NCBI GenBank assembly: GCA_036768485.1
Contig: JAVLUZ010000338.1
Span: 1,294,958-1,358,957, forward strand
Source: Mermis nigrescens
Lineage: Eukaryota; Nematoda; Enoplea; Mermithida; Mermithidae
DNA: 64,000 nucleotides
Reading direction: 5' to 3'
A program made the translations under genes and the position numbers. Below the pieces are notes generated by a model, which was given only the letters and a program-made list of their open reading frames with translations, ran no database searches and was not told where the DNA came from. Of the stretch, positions 1-10,596 are shown one piece after another (within the stretch, counting starts at the first letter, position 1; the number at the start of each line of letters is the position of its first letter).

Positions 1-244
1 TCAGTGAGGGCGAGTGGCTGGAATTCTTCAATTTTTAATGCACTAATCCGCCTATATAAATGTAGCAGAGGTGCTACTACACAATTTGAAATAGATACTT
101 TAAAGTTAAACCCATGAGATTAATGTTATATTGTTTCTCAATTATATTGAATATTAGCGCAGAAAGTGAGCTAGAGCCCGAGTAGTCGGTTAGTACTACA
201 CAAGCGATGCAGAGCGTAAGATCCGGGAAAGCGGTGCGCTAAAT

Positions 245-322
245 AAAAAGCTATTGGGTGGAATCGAACCCAGTTGCTTCGACACGACAAGCAGGCGTTT
301 TACCACTGAGCTATGAGGGAGT
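245..322 (-). ncRNA. tRNA-like Pol III unit (decayed tRNA or tRNA-derived SINE head)
   Basis: Read on the minus strand, a good A box (TAGCTCAGTGG, 303-313) and a perfect B box (GGTTCGATTCC, 260-270) lie at tRNA spacing, followed by a TTTTT terminator (245-249). The anticodon arm has a clear stem (TGCTT/AAGCA) but its loop is 9 rather than 7 nt, the T stem has a mismatch and the acceptor arms do not pair. A decayed tRNA or a tRNA-derived SINE head is therefore likelier than a working tRNA. No anticodon is assigned. Confidence 0.55.
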
Positions 323-583
323 TCGCGGCGTTTCTTAACATTTTAGTCTATTGTGTTTAAAGTATCAACTTGGGATAAGCTGAATGCGCGATTTTTATCT
401 GTAAGTTGATAAATTTGCTAGAAGACGGGAATAAATTATGTCGCAAAAATGTTATTGAAAAACCCTTCTCTGCTACGTAACTACAGTGAGATCTAGCGAA
501 CTACAATGAATAAGAAAAGAAGGGGTTACTGTAGCCTCCGGAAACATTTACTGAAAAAGCTCTCGGATAAATGAAACAGACTA

Positions 584-712
584 TAGCTGGCCGTCCTATT
601 TTGGGGGACCAACATGAATTTTGGGGACTAAGCCCACAAAGGCCAAAAATAGCACAAAACAACGTTAAAAAAGTCCGATTTTTTAAATTTTGGATGGTTC
701 CGAACCCCCCAT
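584..712. mobile_element. Family C hAT-like MITE fragment
   Basis: This matches the family C copy at 42862-43324: the sub-terminal AGCTGGCCGTCCTATTTT, then the 'ggggactaagccc' and 'ggccaaaa.tagcacaaaa' blocks. The distal terminus (CAGGCACGTA type) is missing, so it is a truncated copy. Confidence 0.5.
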
Positions 713-851
713 ATTCGAGCAGAAAGGTTTAGTGAAATAGACTATAGATGTTTTCAGCGTTACAAAGAACACCAAAAAATTCAAATTTTCACTGCACCGC
801 TGCTTTGTTCGTTTAATTCTAAGTCGTTCATCCAATTCTCGCATTCACCTA

Positions 852-1019
852 TAGACTGTTTCACATAAGTTCGGGCATAAATTTTAAGAATTTTCTCCCG
901 ACAGTTAGCTAGCGGATTACGAAAATTATATATCAGATCAATGCTATAATCGTAATCTGTCAGCTTTTTGCTGGAGATGATTTCTAAAACTTATGCCCAA
1001 ATTTGTATGAAACGGACTA
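852..1019. mobile_element. Short Tc1/mariner-like MITE (168 bp, TA-flanked)
   Basis: The two ends are imperfect inverted repeats of about 28 bp (TAGACTGTTTCACATAAG at the left; the right end reads TAGTCCGTTTCATACAAA on the other strand), both continuing into GGGCATAA. The outermost TA on each side fits a TA target duplication. Related ends (GAAACAGACTATAG, GAAATAGACTATAG) occur near 570 and 735, suggesting more copies nearby. No coding capacity. Confidence 0.55.
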
Positions 1020-1050
1020 CAATTGTCGTATTAACCCAACCATCGTTCAC

Positions 1051-1313
1051 CATACGTGGGCAGCAAGAAAATTCTGGGGGGGGGGTGCAAGATTTTTTTG
1101 AAGGTCGAAAAATGGCCTTAAAAATGGTGGTATGGCGATAAAAACACCATTTTTCGACGTTTCTCATCAAGCACTATCCATTGGCATCAAAAAATTGCGA
1201 AAAAAACGAAAAAAATTTTCAAAAATTGAATTCTGGGGGGGGTATTTTGATTTCTGGGGGGGTATTTTGGTTTCTGGGGGGTGCATACCCCCAAACCCCC
1301 ACGCCCAGGTGTG
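1051..1313 (+). mobile_element. Family B hAT-like MITE, intact ends
   Basis: Termini are CATACGTGGGCAG and CGCCCAGGTGTG (inverted repeat CA[C/T]AC[C/G/A]TGGGC). It is flanked by a perfect 8-bp duplication, tcgttcac (1043-1050 and 1314-1321), the hAT signature. The interior has G runs at both ends and a palindrome-prone A/T centre. No gene. Confidence 0.85.
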
Positions 1314-1321
1314 TCGTTCAC

Positions 1322-1945
1322 CCTTGTCGTTCAACCAATTTTATTTCACCTGTCATAGACATGTCCGACAGCTGTCGATTTTGACCATACATATGTATGT
1401 GGCCAGAAACCGAATTGTGGGGGATCTGGTTAAGGTAAAAACTGCAAAGATTACCAAAATACGACAAAATTACATTATTGGGGGGTTTGGTGGGGTTCTT
1501 TTAGGTACCTGGCAGGTCTTCGAAGGTCTCTGGACCTTTAAATCTTCGATGCATGTGGTTTAGACATCCATAAGCCGATCCCCAGAATACTAGAATTAAG
1601 TTCTAGAGTATAAAAATTGCAGAAAAGCTCAGAATTTTTAAAAAAATGATAGGGTAAGCGAATTTAAGTCGCTTCGGGGTCTGTGGGGCTCAAAGCCACC
1701 GGTTATCATAGCAGACATGCAGGGAGAATACAGGGGTTTAGATTAGACCCGCAAGCAGAATGGAAAAATGCGGATGAAAATACAAATTTTTCATCCAAAA
1801 GCGCTTGAAATTGATTTGAAATTAAAGATTAAAGGATTTACGCTATTTAATCATTTATGTTTGTTTTAGCGTCAGTTTGACTCAAAAAAGCTCAATTTTT
1901 GACCTTCCTGTAAATGCTGACCTCAGACCGGCCATGCTATATATG
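1322..1945. other. No recognisable gene
   Basis: I see no coding region, RNA gene or clear repeat between the MITE and the assembly gap. Confidence 0.5.
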
Positions 1946-2045
1946 NNNNNNNNNNNNNNNNNNNNNNNNNNNNNNNNNNNNNNNNNNNNNNNNNNNNNNN
2001 NNNNNNNNNNNNNNNNNNNNNNNNNNNNNNNNNNNNNNNNNNNNN
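1946..2045. other. Assembly gap (100 N)
   Basis: Exactly 100 N, the usual placeholder for a gap of unknown length. It interrupts the minus-strand LTR element in its integrase, so bases 1-1945 may not truly adjoin the rest. Confidence 1.
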
Positions 2046-2165
2046 TTTACAGTAATTTGTAGTGTCTTTATTCATAGTGTCCCAATGATAGCGTCTAGAA
2101 ATGAGCTGAATAGTCTTTCTGGCCCCAAAATGACCTGCCAGAGGATCATCATGGTGAGTTTGGAT
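2046..2165 (-). pseudogene. pol: Integrase N-terminal zinc-binding region, cut by gap
   Basis: In the frame shifted relative to the RNase H ORF, this stretch encodes the HHCC-type start of a retroviral-like integrase: a THHDD...GHFGARKT block, then an aromatic-rich segment and the NYCK start of the Cys pair, before the run of N. The plus-strand element has the matching block at about 29508-29640. A frameshift just upstream (about 2165) separates it from the RNase H frame. Confidence 0.75.
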
Positions 2166-3078
2166 GATCAGTGGTTGTAAGCACTTTGGTGACTACGACT
2201 TTACACAATTCATCTTCTTTCCAGTAAAGGATGTCTGATTTAATTTCATATAATTTTGTAAGATTTTTGTCAGCTGGCTGTTTCTTCAGTCTTCTCATGA
2301 TGTCCAATAATTTGTGATCATTATTTTGTAAGGTTTTTGAGTCAATTTTTGATTCAATGCGTGAAATGCTCGATTCTAGTGGGCGACTTATTTCTTCAGA
2401 TTCAACATCAAAAGTTAAGTCCCCAGATGAATTCGGTAATCGGGATAAGGCATCCGCATTTTGATTTAATGAACCTTTTTGAGGTTGAATATTTAGTCTA
2501 GTACCTGCTATAGCTAAACCCCATCTTGCAATCCTTGGGGATGCGTTCTGTTTTTCCAATACTGCCTTTACAGCGGTGTGATCAGTTTGTACAGTAAGTT
2601 TGTGTAGATAAAGGTAAGGTCTGAAATATTTAATAAATTCTACCACTGCTAAAGTTTCTAACTCCGTTATTGGATAGTTTTTCTCTGCTGGCCTTAAAGT
2701 ACGGCTTGCAAAGGCTATGGGATGTTTGAGATTATCATCGCCTATCTGGCTCAGAACAGCTCCTATTCCTTGAATGGATGCGTCTGTTTGAAGTATGAAT
2801 GCCTTATTAAAATTAGGGTGGCATAAAACTGGCGGGTTAATGAGCAGCGATTTTAATGCCTCAAATGCATTTTGTTGCTCATTACCCCAGAAAAATTTTT
2901 CCTCCTTCTTTAAGAGTTTCGTTAGAGGTTGAGATTTTTGTGCACAATTAGGTATAAAACGGCGATAATATGAAATTAAACCAAAAAATGACTTCACATC
3001 TTTTGGATTTTTAGGCTGCGCCATTTTTGATATTGCTTCAAATTTTCTATTATCTGGCAAGATTCCTTGTTCAGATAT
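2149..3078 (-). pseudogene. pol: RT thumb/connection and RNase H of element M
   Basis: After a TGA stop at 3079-3081 the same frame continues with the end of the reverse transcriptase (FFGLISYYRRFIP...PLTKLLKK) and a Gypsy-type RNase H. RNase H acidic residues are visible in QTDAS, TELETLAVVEF and QTDHTAVK, and the domain closes with NQNADALSRLP. The role is degradation of the RNA strand of RNA/DNA hybrids during reverse transcription. The frame ends by frameshift before integrase. It aligns throughout with 28559-29240 of the plus element. Confidence 0.85.
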
Positions 3079-3585
3079 TCAATAGCCAAGGTATTTGACT
3101 TCTGTAAAGCTGAACTTGCATTTATTTAAGCACAATTTCATGCCTCCTTTTGATAAGCATTCAAGAATCACTTTTAGTCTGCAAAGCATCTGTTCATACG
3201 TTTTTGCATAGATCAGGATATCATCTAAGTATACTAAGCAAGTTTGCCATTGAAGACCTGAGAGAAGCATATCCATTAATCTCTGAAAGGTTGGAGGTGC
3301 ATTACAGACACCAAACGGTAAGTAATTAAATTGGTAGAGTCCACAAGATGTATGGAAAGCTGTCTTTTCATGGTCTTTTTCAGCTATGGGTATAGCCCAA
3401 TATACCTTAGCTTGGTCTAGTGTGGTAAAATATTTCATGTTATTCAATGTACCTAGTATATTGTCTATGCGTGGTAAGGGGTATACATCCTTTTTTGTTA
3501 CGGAGTTTAATCCACAAAAATCTATGCATAATCTGTGTCTACCATCTTTCTTTTTAACAAGGACAACGTTTGTTGCCCACGGCAA
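3079..3585 (-). pseudogene. pol: Reverse transcriptase palm/fingers of element M (YLDD intact)
   Basis: It encodes the central RT: PWATNVVLVKKKDG, RLCIDF, DVYPLPRID, YFTTLDQAKVYW, TAFHT..GLYQFNYLPFGVCNAPPTFQRLMD and the catalytic LVYLDDILIYA. The YxDD motif is complete, unlike the plus-strand copy. Downstream the reading continues in frame after one TGA (3079-3081). Upstream the frame is open to about 3663, where a stop separates it from the N-terminal RT segment. Among the window's RT copies this is the least damaged. Confidence 0.88.
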
Positions 3586-3891
3586 TATGCTTTTACTTAT
3601 AATTTCTTTAGCCTCTAGAGCTTTTATTTCTTTTGTTATAATTTCTTTTTCTTCTGGTGATGTTCAAAACATGAATTGCTGAACAGGATTGTTGTCACCT
3701 GTGTTTATAGTATGTTCAACAAGTGTAGTTTTTCCTGTGTCTTTATCACTGTGTGCATATAATTCTGGATATGAAGCTAATAACCGAATTAATTGCTCCT
3801 TCTCTGTCTGTTTTAGTTTGTCAGAGAGCACAACATTTTCTGTAACCCATGTTAGTGTATCAATTTTGCAAGATAGATGGGTCTGAGGCAC
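3586..3891 (-). pseudogene. pol: RT N-terminal segment of element M
   Basis: It carries the TLVEHTINTGDNNPVQQ block that precedes the RT fingers in Ty3/Gypsy pol, then (after a stop near 3664) the EEKEIITKEIKALEAK helix leading to the PWATNVV motif. The plus copy has the same block at about 27640-27800. It joins the protease-RT linker upstream. Confidence 0.65.
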
Positions 3892-4294
3892 TTTTATGAT
3901 CTAAAATTTGATTTATTTGGTATTGCACAAAACATTTTATGTCACCAATTTTTGTGCCATGATATAGTGTTATGGTATATGAATTCAAATTTAGAATTTG
4001 TACAGGGATTTTCTCATCCTGAACTTGGCATACACTAGATGTAAAGTATACATTGTTTTGCAATTGGTGCGATTTTGGCTCAAAATTAATATATTTTACT
4101 CTTTTGTATTGCATTGGAACTGGCACGTTAATTAATGTTAAGGTTCTTGGCTTCAGTTCGCAGTTCTTGTTTAATGCTATAGTACCTCTCATTTCTGGTG
4201 AATTAAAATAGAGCCCAGAACACGGTATGTTTTCTGATTTAAATTGAACAAATTGCTTTTTCGTTGTTAAAATAATATGTTTTGAAACGTGCAA
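3860..4294 (-). pseudogene. pol: Protease C-terminus and protease-RT linker of element M
   Basis: This 144-residue frame aligns with residues after LLLGSNF in the plus copy (27090-27480): a SPEMRGTIALN stretch matches RPPETRSTITLN, SSVCQV matches HSVCTV, and PVQILNLNSYTITLYHGTKIG matches the PIQVLNPNAYDVKLY region. This linker precedes RT in many Ty3/Gypsy pol proteins. A frameshift near 4250-4294 separates it from the protease catalytic part. Confidence 0.7.
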
Positions 4295-5000
4295 GAAAAT
4301 TTGCTCCTAAAAGAAGTGGATTATTCCCTCCTTTTTGAATGAGTACAAGTAGCGTTTCTTCTACATCATAGGCTTTAACTGTTATATATGCTTTGCCTGT
4401 TAGATATATGAGTTCTCCATTTGCAGCAATTGGCTTGGCTAAAGTAGCCAAAATTTTTATATCATTTAGCTGATTAGCAATATCAGCGCTTAATAGAGAG
4501 TAAACTGCTCCCGTGTCTATTAAAGTGTTAATTTCAATCTGATCATTAATTATCATCCATATGTGCGGAGTCCTAACATAACAATGTACTGTGTGTGATG
4601 TAGGAACCACATGTTCATGTTTGATTGAGTTTATTTCTACAGTTTTGGCGGTTTTGTTGTAAGTAACCGCTTTCTCTTTTAAGTTTGGGCTTCTTTTGTT
4701 CATGTTCATAAGAGAAAGTATAGCATCTCCTAACGTTGAGGGAGGATTTATGACCACAGGTGTTGAGCGCTTTTGTTTAGCTTTATACCTGAGTAGTGCT
4801 AAATATGCAACATAACCAATACCTGCTAGGATAGCAATGAAAAGGATTGCATTCATGATTAGCTGTAGCGGCCCTCTAAGAAGATTGTTTAATCCGCTGT
4901 TAAAATTTTCTGTTTGTCCATGTATAACATGTTCTAATGCTTCACCTGCGCCTTTTAATACATTTCCTGCTCCCTGACCCATTCCTGAAGAGCGTTTCAT
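4239..5000 (-). pseudogene. Env membrane anchor fused in frame to aspartic protease
   Basis: One open frame encodes, in order, the last part of the Env ectodomain (LNNLLRGPLQLIMN), a transmembrane helix (about residues 46-70, AILFIAILAGIGYVAYLAL), a basic stop-transfer tail (RYKAKQKR), a linker of about 70 residues, then a retroviral aspartic protease with LIDTGAVYSLL and LLLGANFLARF. The plus copy has the same order but its protease is one frame away. Because the helix and DTGA lie in one ORF, the protease would sit on the cytoplasmic side of an Env-Pol fusion. The N-terminus is disconnected from the env frame by a frameshift near 5000-5050. Confidence 0.78.
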
Positions 5001-5925
5001 ACATTAAATTTGGCCTTAGCAACATTTTGGATGTATAATTAACTAAATTATTCAGAATAATTTCCAATTGTTCAGTTCAATAAACGTAATTCTTGAAAAA
5101 CTAAAAATTTGTAGGTATTTTTGATAATTTGTCATGAAAAATAGCCGGACTATCGAATTGAAATACATTACAGTGGCCTTTCCAGATTATCTCCAGAGGT
5201 AGCTTACTAACATGCACTGGACCCGTCTGAGTGGCCCATTGGCGATTATGCTTAAAAATACCTATTGTCCTGTGATTACAGTCTACTTTTGGACTGAAGT
5301 TTGTCAGATCATTACTACCTGGCATCACAAACATTACTCGGTCATCTATTTGCACCGGTAGATACTTATAACATATGTTATTAACTTTATAATCGTACAT
5401 AATTTCAGTAGCGTTGACCTGTTTGCATGGCCAAACTGTTAATGCTTCTCCTGTAAAATCAGCCACAATGTCACTGCGCTGTAGGAGAGCTCTTGCGCCT
5501 AAAGAAGCGTCAAATTTTAGCATTTGCCATAAAATATCTAAATATCTCTGGCCTTGAAGACAAATTTCCATCTAGACATGCCAAAAACTTTCTTTCTCAC
5601 TTTGGAGGATCTTACTTTCGAGAAAATTTAATTTAGCATTAATAGGATCTCCAGAAAAATGTTTGCTGAGTTTTATTGTCTTCTCACTAAAATGAGGGTA
5701 CAAAAAATTATAAAATTGAATTACCGGTCCCTGGTATGTATTGACAGCATGTTCAATTTCATGACATTCAGTGAATTGATTTTTAATTTTAAATGCGTCT
5801 TGCAACTCATCTATTATAAAATACGTGCCACTTATTATTGCAGAATACTGTCCTTTGAATGTTACCGGACAACGTTTCTTAAATGCCATTTTATTCACAG
5901 GATTATGCCATCTGCGGTTTTGCAA
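5001..5925 (-). pseudogene. env: Env ectodomain, C-terminal half, of element M
   Basis: Two frames in register, split by a TAG at 5572-5574, encode the second half of the glycoprotein. Landmarks shared with the plus copy: CHEIEHA (CHEIQNA in plus), SLGARALLQRSDIVADFTGE, ALTVWPC, CYKYLPV, PGSNDLTNFS and a following Cys. Two more stops (TAG, TGA) follow near 5050-5103 in frame before the membrane-anchor segment. The junction with the N-terminal half (near 5900) is a frameshift. Function inferred: surface glycoprotein for membrane fusion. Confidence 0.78.
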
Positions 5926-7772
5926 AAGCCATTTTTAGGCTGACACATACCTACGTTGCCTAAGTCACTTATGAGGGATTGTCCATTCCAGGAGGCAATG
6001 GTTCCTTCCTCAAGGAGAAAATTTGTAACTTTCTGACAAAAATTACTACAACACCATTTGAAATTTACAGTCAGAGCTTTGTTTGTAGACCAAAAACCAG
6101 GTTTCAGAGGTTTTAAAGTATTGTTTTGGTAAGTTTTTGAGCTAAGCACAGAAGTGCATAAATTGGCTGAAACTTTTTCCATTTCAATATAATCAGCAAC
6201 TATGCCTTTTGATCCAAAAAAGCCTGTATTTGTGCAAATATTTCTCATGCAAATCATGCATCGAGTTGCGTTTACAGTTTGTGGATCACTTTGTGGTATG
6301 AAAACAGTTACATTAATTTTCATGGGTGCTTTTCCCAATTTTTCAGGAGGCGTACAAAATATTTTATGGGGAATTTCAAGTGCATGCCCGGTTTTCCCAC
6401 CTCCACAGATCTGATACTGTGCTTGCACTGCGTTAAACATGCATAAAACAGTAATGGGAAAACATTTAGTCATCATGAAACAAAAAATGACGATCAGATA
6501 ATTGCAAAAATGATTTATCATTTTTATATTGCCTTTGCCAACTGTGCTTTGCTTCCTGAAAAATGTTAAAGATTTAGCTTTGCACATGAGATTAAGTAAA
6601 GATAAAAACACAAGAGGTGCTGCAAACAAACCTTTCTCCTGAAGCTCCTTTTGCATCTTTTGAGCACACCGCTGAAGTGTTGTTTTTTCAGCAACATTCT
6701 CGGAACAAGATGCTTTGTTTTTGACTGCAAGTATGTCGAGCTCAAAATCGAGCAAAGCTTTCTTGGACTCATCTTTCTCAGATTCTGGTATTGGTGAAAT
6801 CATAGCCTGTCTAGCAGGGTGGGCTTCACTGCTTTTGCCAAAACGGGCGGTATATCCTCCATTACCGCCTACAGGGTTCTCTTGTACAATGGAGGGTGGG
6901 CGAGCCGTGGTGGTTTGGAAGCATGGTTCTAAGTCAAAATTACCTGCTTCAGCCCGTATCTTTAGTCGCCTCACGCAGCATGGACAGTGCTGCCCTATAA
7001 AATCAAATTTCTTGCCAACATGAACACAATTTACACTTGTGTTTAAATTTTCATCATCATTGTCTAGCTTACAAAAATCAATTTTTGCTTCAAATTGTGT
7101 TTGGCTGCGGCTGTAATGCTTATTAATTTGATTAACAGGATTTAGATTGCTGTCATCATAATCAAATGTAGATTCACATGTATGCTCATGAATGCTTTCA
7201 GCTTTAAGATTACTGTCAACACGTTGATTGCGTGGATTAAAACGAGCTGAGATATGCTGATTATAATTTTGATTAGTCGCGGTTGTGTCACAACAATTAT
7301 TAGTTTGAAATGACTGGGAATTTTGCCTATTTTGGTCAAAATTACATTGTCGGCTTCTACCGTAATTATTATTATTAGTATTAGTACTAAATCTGGCATG
7401 GTTACCATTAAAACGTGCATTTTGCGCCCCTGGATAAGGATGAATCTGTTGTGGTGTCTGGTTGCCATTTGGGTGATGACCATTTTGCTGCTGCAGATGA
7501 CGGCACTGCTCCACTGTGTGATTCGGTTTCTTGCAGTAATTGCAAAACCGTCGCTGGCTGTTGCCTGTGTTTGTTGGTTGCTTGCTCTGCATCCGGATAA
7601 AATTATTAATCGTAGCCTCTAATTGGCTGATGCAGTCCATTGAAGCTGAATTAGATAAGACGCTTGTAACCATATTATTAGCCGAAAAATTATCACGTAA
7701 AATCTGTGATTCTATGTATTGTGCAGCCTTAATAGCCTCAGCTAAACTTTGAAAATTGCGATATTTCATGCC
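5895..7772 (-). pseudogene. Gag nucleocapsid tail continuous with Env N-terminal half (element M)
   Basis: A 624-residue open frame begins inside gag. Near residues 75-90 is a CCHC zinc knuckle (CNYCKKPNHTVEQC), then a long Asn/Gln-rich region, a Cys cluster (CPCCVRR) and an acidic segment. It continues without a stop into a hydrophobic signal-like stretch (CNYLIVIFCFMMTKC) and the Env ectodomain start (YQICGGG, NICTNTGFFGSKGI, WCCSNFC, SDLGNVGMC). Gag and env genes normally lie in separate frames, so this in-frame junction is notable. A TGA at 7773-7775 separates it from the capsid. Confidence 0.8.
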
Positions 7773-7775
7773 GTC

Positions 7776-8517
7776 TCAAATTACATTAGAAAGACCTCTG
7801 AGAAAAATACGTTTTATAATTTTTTTACGAGCAGCATTATCAAAATCTGGATAAGCAGCATAAGCAAGCTTTTTCAGATTTTGTAAATATTCTAAAACAG
7901 ATTCAGATACTTTCTGTTTTCTATCATGAATTATCTGTTGATGTACATCCATCATCACGGCCATCCGGAAATTCATTTTTTAGTGCATTTACGACTTCTG
8001 CATATCCTTGTGGGGGATTAGGCAGGTTTTTAATTTGTTTATAGGAGGCTAGGGCATCTCCCGTTAAATTAGATTCCAGGAAAGTGATTTTAAATTTGTC
8101 AGCTTTGTCAGTAATGCCTTGTAAAATTAGAAATTTTTCGAGTTTTCCGACCCATTCAGTAAATGATTCGCCAAAAGCTCCAGAAAACTGGGAAGGAGGC
8201 CTTAAAAATAAATACGGGTTTGCACTGAGATGGGGCCTTCTAGCCTGATCATTGGGTAAATCTCCCAGATTGTCCATCTTCAAATCAAGTGCATTAATCT
8301 TCCATGTTAATGGGTCTATTACAGATTGTAAGGCATCCTTAATAGTATGATCAAGAAAAGCTGCATCTGCGTTAGGCATCCTTAATTTCTGGGATTTAAT
8401 TATGCTTTTCTTAGATTTTTCAACTATATTTTGAAATTCTTGACTGACGGTTACTTTTGAATTCGATTCTCGTGAATCAAAAGTTGGAGGAGACGCCACT
8501 TTATTAATAAATGACAC
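7776..8517 (-). pseudogene. gag: Gag N-terminus and capsid of element M
   Basis: It starts at an ATG (8515-8517) a short way downstream of the primer site. The first frame (8517-7924) contains the capsid start (PPSQFSGAFGESFTEWVGKLE, DKFKITFLESNLTGDALA, NEFPDGRD). A frameshift at about 7950-7976 leads to the second frame (VHQQIIHDRKQKVSESVLEYLQ, RIFLRG), which ends at TGA 7773-7775. Every block aligns with 21640-22080 of the plus copy. Role: capsid shell. Confidence 0.82.
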
Positions 8518-8551
8518 AAAAAAGTATTCAGAAAAAATGAATAAAATTCAC

Positions 8552-8571
8552 TAAATTTTTCAGTCTCGCCA
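8552..8571 (-). other. Primer-binding site of element M
   Basis: On the minus strand TGGCGAGACTG begins two bases after the LTR end (ACA), mirroring the plus copy (ACA, two bases, TGGCACAG). TGG complements tRNA CCA-3'. The primer tRNA is not identified. Confidence 0.55.
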
Positions 8572-8573
8572 CT

Positions 8574-9122
8574 TGTGACTGTAACGCAGATAACGCAAAG
8601 TTTGTTAGTGCTTAGTTTACTTCTCTTTTGTAGAGGATTAATCTTTAAGCTTAACTTATCTTACTTTCTTTGCTTGGGTTGCGGATTAGATATTTGAATG
8701 TTTTGCTGCTGACAGCGGGTAGATACCTAAATTGTTGCTAAAGAGCAGATTAAGTCAAACACAACACAAAGTATCTAATTACCTTTTACTTCAGACTAAC
8801 AACGAGTCAACAAAGAGCGAGTGGCAAAAAACGGCGTAGCGTGTAAAAGCTAGTCAGAGGCAAATATTGGAGAAAGAGAGACAAAAATGATATGAACACA
8901 AACTTTTATACAAGTTTCTAAAACAAGTAGGTATGCGAGGCCGGAAATATAATTTAAGAGTTTGCAAAAAAGCAGGAAATAAGTTACTAGAATGAATACA
9001 TGATATTGAAGTTTAAACATGCAAAAATGAAAGTAGATACGAGCACATGAGATTTCTAAATATAGTACCTAAAAACATTCTTTTAAATTTTATCTTTCTT
9101 TGATGTTGCCGCCGCCCTGACA
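8574..9122 (-). repeat. 5' LTR of element M (549 bp)
   Basis: On the minus strand it begins TGTCAGGGCGGCGGC and ends GTCACA, the TG...CA form of LTRs, immediately before the primer site. The partner 3' LTR is beyond the gap, so the borders rest on these signals and on the change to family A repeat sequence at 9123. Confidence 0.65.
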
Positions 9123-9676
9123 GATGGTCCCCCAAAAGTCTGTACATTTTGTACATGCAAATTTTTGTGTACTATACTATAGTATAGTAGCTATTTTAGT
9201 GGCGCAAAATAGGGTTTTCTATCTTTGCTAGTGAATTTTAGCTAATTTCTGGGTTTCTGACGCCAAAAATTACTGAAAATTGTCTTAAAACGGTGCAAAG
9301 CGCCAAAAAATTTCACATTTTTCCATTCTAATTGCAAATTCTGCCATTTTAAAGATATGTAGGACAAACAATCACTCATTTTGGAGGGAAGCACTAGAAA
9401 TTTTAGGGAATTCGACTTCTTTTTACAGTTTTTGTTTTCCCAAAAATCTTTGTACATTTTGTACACACAAACTTTGAGTACAACAATATGGTACAGCAGC
9501 AATCTTAGTGTGGTAAAAACAGAGTTGTTTGACTTTCATTATTGTATTTTAGCTATTTTCTGGGTCTCTAAGGGCAAAAATCTCTAAGAATCGTCCTGAA
9601 ACGGCGTGAAGCGCTAAAAAAATTGGCATTTTTCCTTTTGAAATGCAATTTGTGCCATTATAAAGATATATAGAAG
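9123..9676 (+). mobile_element. Family A hAT-like MITE sequence, chimeric, interrupted at 9677
   Basis: Two partial family A units run head to tail (about 9123-9450 and 9451-9676), each with 'gtacattttgtacacacaaa', 'gcgcaaagcgcc'-like and 'cattataaagatata' blocks also seen in the complete copy at 62043-62478. The second unit resumes at 11929 after the nested family H element. The left unit is cut by the LTR element at 9122. The tandem arrangement looks like recombination between two copies. Confidence 0.6.
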
Positions 9677-9882
9677 TAGTGATCGACCGGAGCGGCCAAA
9701 ATGGCCGGAGCCGGATAAATGGTCAGAGCCGGATTGAACATTGTTGCTCTGGCCGGAGCCGGAGCTGGAGAAATATAATTTTACACATGCGGATGGATAG
9801 GACATCTTTGTGACCAAGACCTAGACCATAGTGCACATGCATCTAAACTGCATATCAGCTAGTCTGTTATATATATAATACA

Positions 9883-9955
9883 GGGACGGATTTAAGGGGG
9901 GTGGCGGGGGGGCCTTCTCCCCATTGGCCAGAAATATTTGGCGAGATAAAGAATG
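9883..9955 (+). mobile_element. Family F terminal fragment
   Basis: CAGGGACGGATTTAAGG followed by the 'ccattggccagaaatatttggcg' block repeats the start of the longer F copy at 9956. It is an end-only fragment immediately before that copy. Confidence 0.5.
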
Positions 9956-9991
9956 CAGGGGCGGATTTAAGGGGAGGGCAAGGGTGGCCGC

Positions 9992-10276
9992 CACACCTGG
10001 GCGTGGGGGGGTGTTGGGGGGTATGCACTTCCCCCAGAAACCAAAATACCCCCCCCCCCCAGAAATCAAAATACCCCCCCAGAATTCAATTTTTGAAAAT
10101 TTTTTCGTTTTTCTCGCAATTTTTTGATGCCAATGGATAGTGCTTGATGAGAAACGTCAAAAAATGGTGTTTTTATTGCCATACCACCATTTTTAAGGCC
10201 ATTTTTCGACCTTCAAAAAAATCTTGCACCCCCCCCCCCCCGCCCCCCCCCAGAATTTTCTTGCTGCCCACGTATG
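9992..10276 (-). mobile_element. Family B hAT-like MITE, intact ends
   Basis: CACACCTGGGCG...CTGCCCACGTATG with a perfect 8-bp target duplication gtggccgc at 9984-9991 and 10277-10284. Inserted in family F. Contains a long C run, then the A/T centre typical of the family. Confidence 0.88.
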
Positions 10277-10596
10277 GTGGCCGCCCTCAGCTTGGCCAAA
10301 AATATTAGGCGAGATAGAAAATGGATATGCAATTTGCAATGATTTTCGGCCGTCAGTGACCATAATTTTTCAAAATTTTTCTGGCGCTATGCGTCGGATG
10401 ATATGTATCTATTAATGAGATTTATTCACTTTCTTGGCAACCTGGAAGCCATTATCTGTCCATGTAGGTTTCAAAACAATTTTTACAGCAGCAATAGTTA
10501 TTTTTGCATAGTTTTCTTATATTTTTGATTGAAAATTTTGATGTTTTGCATCAAATGCTATAAATACAAGAAATCTAGCAGTAAATCATGCTTCTA

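Larger units (their letters stand above)
2046..9122 (-). mobile_element. Ty3/Gypsy-type LTR element with gag-env-pol order, truncated by gap (element M)
   Basis: Reading leftward from 9122: 5' LTR (8574-9122), primer site, gag with CCHC knuckle, env, aspartic protease, RT, RNase H and the first part of integrase. The rest of integrase and the 3' LTR are lost in the gap. Frames are broken by a handful of stops and frameshifts listed under each part. Its right edge abuts a family A MITE sequence (9123 on), so it appears to have inserted into that repeat. It is clearly homologous to the plus-strand element at 19345-31829 but well diverged from it. Confidence 0.88.

Noticed and set aside
250..322. 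Functional tRNA gene
   Set aside because: A and B boxes are good but the acceptor arms do not pair and the anticodon loop has 9 bases.
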